A program made the position numbers and the translations under genes. 10,290 nt of DNA from Pseudomonadota bacterium (GTDB lineage Bacteria > SAR324 > XYD2-FULL-50-16 > JAHJRI01). Every line of letters starts with the position of its first letter. The first letter of the stretch is position 1. Positions 8,114 to 10,290 of this stretch are shown here, one piece after another. Under the pieces are notes generated by a model. It did not search any database. It worked only from the letters and a program-made list of their open reading frames with translations, and had not been told where the DNA came from. The stretch spans positions 1 through 10,290 of the forward strand of contig JAKSDL010000206.1 of NCBI GenBank assembly GCA_022360105.1, given 5' to 3'.

Positions 8114-8491
8114 ACAATAGATCAGGCAAATGCGCAATCGATTTCAATAAAAATAGGCTAGTATCCAGTACTTGACTTTTATTGCACACCTTAAGTCATT
8201 CATTCCGGAATTCAAACAGCACGACATCAGATCGTTCAACCGTTTTTTCCAAAGGATAGATGAAACGTATCGGGATTGATTAGTCTTTTGAAGAGGTTAG
8301 AAGGGAAGAGATACGCTTAGGCTCTATGGGGGTTTAAAGCCAAAGCGCTTGTGGATCCTTTACCTGCTGTCTGATACACAGGCCATATTTACGATACAAT
8401 TCTGTCTCGTCGAAATACTTTTCGTGTGTAGCAATTTATTAGGATTCGAAGTCAGAAACAGGCTTTTGAGAACAATGGCAAAGATCATAAA
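8114..8491. other. Gene-poor stretch with broken protein-like frames
   Basis: There is no intact gene of convincing length between the DUF401 stop and the 62-residue ORF. A loose A/T-rich inverted repeat, CAATAAAA (8145-8152) and TTTTATTG (8177-8184), lies just after the DUF401 gene, but its 24-base loop and lack of G+C make it a poor terminator. The minus strand holds short hydrophilic protein-like frames separated by stops, described as a possible pseudogene. Confidence 0.4.
8196..8435 (-). pseudogene. Possible decayed coding remnant, family unknown
   Basis: One minus-strand frame holds three consecutive protein-like segments separated by TAA codons at 8334-8336 and 8280-8282, ending in a TGA at 8196-8198. 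Upstream it is bounded by a TAA at 8436-8438. The first segment includes EKYFDETELYRKYGL and the third includes IRFIYPLEKTVERSDVV. Their mix of charged, aromatic and aliphatic residues looks more like coding than random sequence. There is no credible start codon and I do not recognise a family. The opposite strand has a 65-codon open stretch (8301-8495) rich in F, L and I without an early start, the composition expected from the antisense of such a sequence. Chance is still quite possible. Confidence 0.22.
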
Positions 8492-8680
8492 CTAGTTCTC
8501 CGCTGTTCGCCATTGCATGATTTTTAAATTTGTCTGGTAGGCCATTTTAGCAACTTCGATATTCGGACAATGGGTTTTGTAATGATATGGCAAATCCATA
8601 AAATTTTCCGGCTTTGTTTCGACTATTGTCGGTTCGCCTTTATTTAAATAGCAATAAAAAGGTCTGTGTCTTGTTTCCAT
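8492..8680 (-). CDS. Hypothetical small protein, 62 residues
   Basis: I do not recognise a family. The product is hydrophilic, with no membrane segment or signal peptide, and is rich in H, Y, K and P (METRHRPFYCYLNKGEP at the N-terminus, MDLPYHYKTHCPN at 28-40). Two cysteines (C10 and C38) are present but no clear metal-binding pair. Ordinary amino-acid balance argues for real coding. A GGGGG run four bases before the ATG could serve as a ribosome-binding site, and a -10-like TAGAAT lies at 8728-8723 on the same strand without a good -35. It stands alone between the DUF401 gene and putA, pointing left, next to sequence that looks decayed, so it could also be the surviving piece of a larger gene. 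Confidence 0.45.
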   Translation of the reverse strand: METRHRPFYCYLNKGEPTIVETKPENFMDLPYHYKTHCPNIEVAKMAYQTNLKIMQWRTAEN

Positions 8681-8801
8681 GATACCCCCGTTTGTTACGA
8701 ATTGTTGGATAAAAGGTACTTTATTCTATGCATTCTCCTTGCCCAAACGCATAAAACTTGAAATTTTTTTATCATTTAAAAAGAGAGCAATCAGATGTAA
8801 C

Positions 8802-8832
8802 GTATTGTTTTATTAAGTTTTTAAAACAATAC
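8802..8832. repeat. Perfect 11-base inverted repeat with 9-base loop
   Basis: GTATTGTTTTA (8802-8812) is mirrored exactly by TAAAACAATAC (8822-8832) around the nine-base loop at 8813-8821. The arms are almost all A/T, so it is unlike a rho-independent terminator. An operator for a dimeric regulator or a cruciform-prone site are alternatives. It lies about 120 bases upstream of the small minus-strand ORF and 270 bases upstream of putA. Confidence 0.6.
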
Positions 8833-8871
8833 ACCTAATCGTTAAAACCAAATAAAATCAACATCCTATTC

Positions 8872-8899
8872 TATCGAATCAGTTAACCGTCTTATCGAA
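8872..8899. repeat. Direct repeat TATCGAA, two copies 21 bases apart
   Basis: TATCGAA occurs at 8872-8878 and 8893-8899; the extended forms ATCGAATCA and ATCGAAATCA differ by one inserted A. The start-to-start spacing of 21 bases equals two helical turns, as in paired sites of some response regulators and AraC-type proteins. Two short copies can arise by chance. Confidence 0.3.
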
Positions 8900-8912
8900 A
8901 TCATTTGATTTC
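8897..8912. repeat. 16-base palindrome GAAATCATTTGATTTC
   Basis: GAAATCA (8897-8903) and TGATTTC (8906-8912) are perfect seven-base arms around TT. The second TATCGAA copy overlaps its left end. The form suits an operator-like site about 190 bases before putA, but no regulator is known. Confidence 0.4.
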
Positions 8913-8963
8913 AGAAAAATTGCCTCCCGACAAAATTGATAAAACCCGGTCTCTTTGTTAAGC

Positions 8964-8977
8964 TCGTTTCCAAACGA
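8964..8977. repeat. 14-base palindrome TCGTTTCCAAACGA
   Basis: TCGTTT (8964-8969) and AAACGA (8972-8977) are perfect six-base arms around CC, about 125 bases before the putA start. A further five-base-arm dyad, ACAAATTCCTTTGT, follows at 9040-9053. These could be regulator sites or chance in A+T-rich sequence. Confidence 0.3.
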
Positions 8978-9100
8978 TATGTCTTTCATGTTAACACAAA
9001 TTTATGCACTGGAAAAGATTCCGTTTTTATTTAACTGTAACAAATTCCTTTGTATGTTCCGGTTATTTCGGCTTAATCGTCCTTTAATATTGAATTGACC

Positions 9101-10290
9101 ATGGACAAAACTATTTCTGAAAGTGACTTAAAAAACATCACTGCCCTTGCCGCAAAATGGCAAAACCGAGCCAATGAACTGATCACAAAAGAAGAGAGGA
9201 TTAATCAGGAACGAATACGTCAACTGATTTTGCATCCGCTCGACAAGGCTTTTTTTTCCAAACTCATTGACCAGTGTTTTCGATCCAAGGACGTCAAGCG
9301 TATTGCTGAACAGATTACCTTCCTTTTAAAACGTAGTTCCTTTCCCGATTTCTTCACCATTGGCGACATACTGTTGATGTGGCTGTTCCTGGCCATTGGC
9401 AGGCATTTCCCCAGGATTGCCGTACCTATAGTGATTGAAAGAATTAAAAAGGACAGCGGGAATTCCATTTTACCGGGAGAAAGAGATAAGCTTTCTGCAC
9501 TATTGTCTCATAAGCGTCATCAGCGATTCCAGTTGGATATTAATCGACTCCGTTCTGCCACTTTAGGTCAAAATCAAGCAGAAAAAAGACTGGCTGCTAT
9601 CCTGGACGATTTGACAAATCCGGCTATCTCCCATATCTCGCTAAACATCAGCACTCTATGTCCACAAATCGAACCGATTGCCCATGATCATCAGGTAAAC
9701 ATTGTCGTTCAAAAACTTTCTGAAATTTATCGTACGGCGCAATCAAATCATTTCATTGATCCCACAGGAACTAGCAAGCCTAAGTTTGTTAATATTGATA
9801 TCGAGAACTGCCATGAGTTTGACCTTTCTGCCGAAGCCTTTCAAAGAACCCTGGACCAGGATGAATTTAAACATTTAACTGCCGGAATCGCTCTTCAGGC
9901 ATATCTTCCGGAATCACTTTCGGTTCAGCAACGGCTGACAGAATGGGCAATCAAAAGAGTAAAGGATGGTGGAAACCCCATCAAAATCCGACTGGTCAAA
10001 GGCGCTAACTTAGGGATGGAAAAGATAAAAGCAGCTTTAAACGGATGGCCTTCTGCTACATACCAGACAAAACTGGAAGTGGATGGAAGTTTTAAAAAAA
10101 TGATCGATTTCGGGTTATCTAACCAAAACTTTCACTCGGTTCGGCTGGGAATTGCTTCCCACAATATTTTTGATCTGGCCTATGGGAGATTCATGGCTGA
10201 TACCTGTGGTGCAGCAGGATATACAGATTTAGAAATGTACTATTCAGTTGCAAGCCACTTACAGGCTGCCATCAGAGAGGATACGGAAAA
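9101..10290 (+). CDS. putA: PutA-type proline dehydrogenase (bifunctional proline/P5C dehydrogenase family), N-terminal part, truncated by window edge
   Basis: The frame is open from the ATG at 9101 to the window edge, 396 residues with no stop. PutA oxidises proline to P5C at an FAD site in a beta/alpha barrel and then P5C to glutamate in an aldehyde dehydrogenase half, which would lie beyond the edge. An N-terminal helical part (1-140) precedes the barrel, with no ribbon-helix-helix DNA-binding domain. Barrel landmarks are FVNIDIEN (229-236), LQAYLPESL (265-273), IRLVKGANLGME (296-307), TKLEVDGSFKKM (323-334), ASHN (352-355) and LEMYYSVA (377-384). Two spots differ from the family pattern I recall: RLRS (149-152) where LLGE is usual, and SLNIS (180-184) where SVKIS or SIKLS is usual. 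The ATG has no clear Shine-Dalgarno sequence; the only upstream in-frame alternative before a stop is a TTG at 9095. Altered or lost proline oxidation is possible. Confidence 0.85.
   Translation, partial: MDKTISESDLKNITALAAKWQNRANELITKEERINQERIRQLILHPLDKAFFSKLIDQCFRSKDVKRIAEQITFLLKRSSFPDFFTIGDILLMWLFLAIGRHFPRIAVPIVIERIKKDSGNSILPGERDKLSALLSHKRHQRFQLDINRLRSATLGQNQAEKRLAAILDDLTNPAISHISLNISTLCPQIEPIAHDHQVNIVVQKLSEIYRTAQSNHFIDPTGTSKPKFVNIDIENCHEFDLSAEAFQRTLDQDEFKHLTAGIALQAYLPESLSVQQRLTEWAIKRVKDGGNPIKIRLVKGANLGMEKIKAALNGWPSATYQTKLEVDGSFKKMIDFGLSNQNFHSVRLGIASHNIFDLAYGRFMADTCGAAGYTDLEMYYSVASHLQAAIREDTE

Larger units (their letters stand above)
8681..9100. other. A+T-rich intergenic region upstream of putA with several inverted repeats
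   Basis: I see no ORF worth calling here. The stretch is strongly A+T-rich and should hold the promoters of the small minus-strand ORF and of putA. It contains a 31-base dyad (8802-8832), a TATCGAA direct repeat spaced 21 bases apart (8872 and 8893), and palindromes at 8897-8912, 8964-8977 and 9040-9053. No strong -35/-10 pair or sigma-54 site was found before putA. Confidence 0.45.

Noticed and set aside
8145..8184. CAATAAAA...TTTTATTG as a terminator of the DUF401 gene
   Set aside because: Arms are A/T only and the loop is 24 bases, so a stable rho-independent hairpin is unlikely.
8301..8495. 65-codon plus-strand open stretch opposite the possible pseudogene
   Set aside because: It lacks an early start codon, and its F/L/I-rich composition is what the antisense of hydrophilic coding sequence would give.
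9220..9468. 82-codon minus-strand ORF inside putA
   Set aside because: Antisense to a continuous proline dehydrogenase frame with matching family motifs.

Overview
The window looks like a chromosomal stretch from a Gram-negative, moderately A+T-rich bacterium. The gene set is a hybrid sensor kinase with a RegB-like membrane part, a beta-keto acid cleavage enzyme next to a 3-hydroxyacyl-CoA dehydrogenase, a DUF401 permease, and a PutA of the type without an N-terminal DNA-binding domain. This fits sulfate-reducing Desulfobacterota (Desulfobacterales-like) best, but that placement rests on protein flavour, not a search, and is tentative. There are no rRNA or tRNA genes, no CRISPR array, no insertion sequence and no phage gene.

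Layout: (1) 1-545, minus strand: the N-terminal part of a membrane-anchored sensor protein that runs off the left edge. (2) 546-1046: a non-coding divergent region. (3) 1047-3428, plus: a hybrid histidine kinase with a six-helix membrane sensor, HisKA, HATPase and two receiver domains, but no HPt. (4) Converging on it from the minus strand is a metabolic block, read in the order beta-keto acid cleavage enzyme (6651-5782), 3-hydroxyacyl-CoA dehydrogenase (5541-4390) and metallo-beta-lactamase-fold hydrolase (4406-3498). The last two overlap by 17 bases. (5) Divergent from the block is a DUF401 multi-pass membrane protein (6821-8113). (6) 8114-9100 is a gene-poor stretch with one plausible 62-residue ORF, remnants of protein-like reading frames and several inverted repeats. 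(7) 9101-10290, plus: the N-terminal part of a PutA-type proline dehydrogenase, cut by the right edge.

How the genes may work together: the cleavage enzyme would convert a beta-keto acid plus acetyl-CoA into acetoacetate plus a new acyl-CoA. The dehydrogenase would interconvert 3-hydroxyacyl-CoA and 3-ketoacyl-CoA. The MBL-fold protein could act as a thioesterase or other hydrolase in the same route, and the DUF401 protein could move an organic acid across the membrane. This suggests a small organic-acid catabolic cluster whose substrate cannot be read from the sequence. The sensor protein and hybrid kinase at the left are a separate signalling pair, and putA marks a separate proline-degradation locus. 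Nothing here is clearly a new system. The points most worth checking are the overlapping dehydrogenase/hydrolase pair, the unusual PutA residues, and the 8.8-9.1 kb inverted-repeat region.
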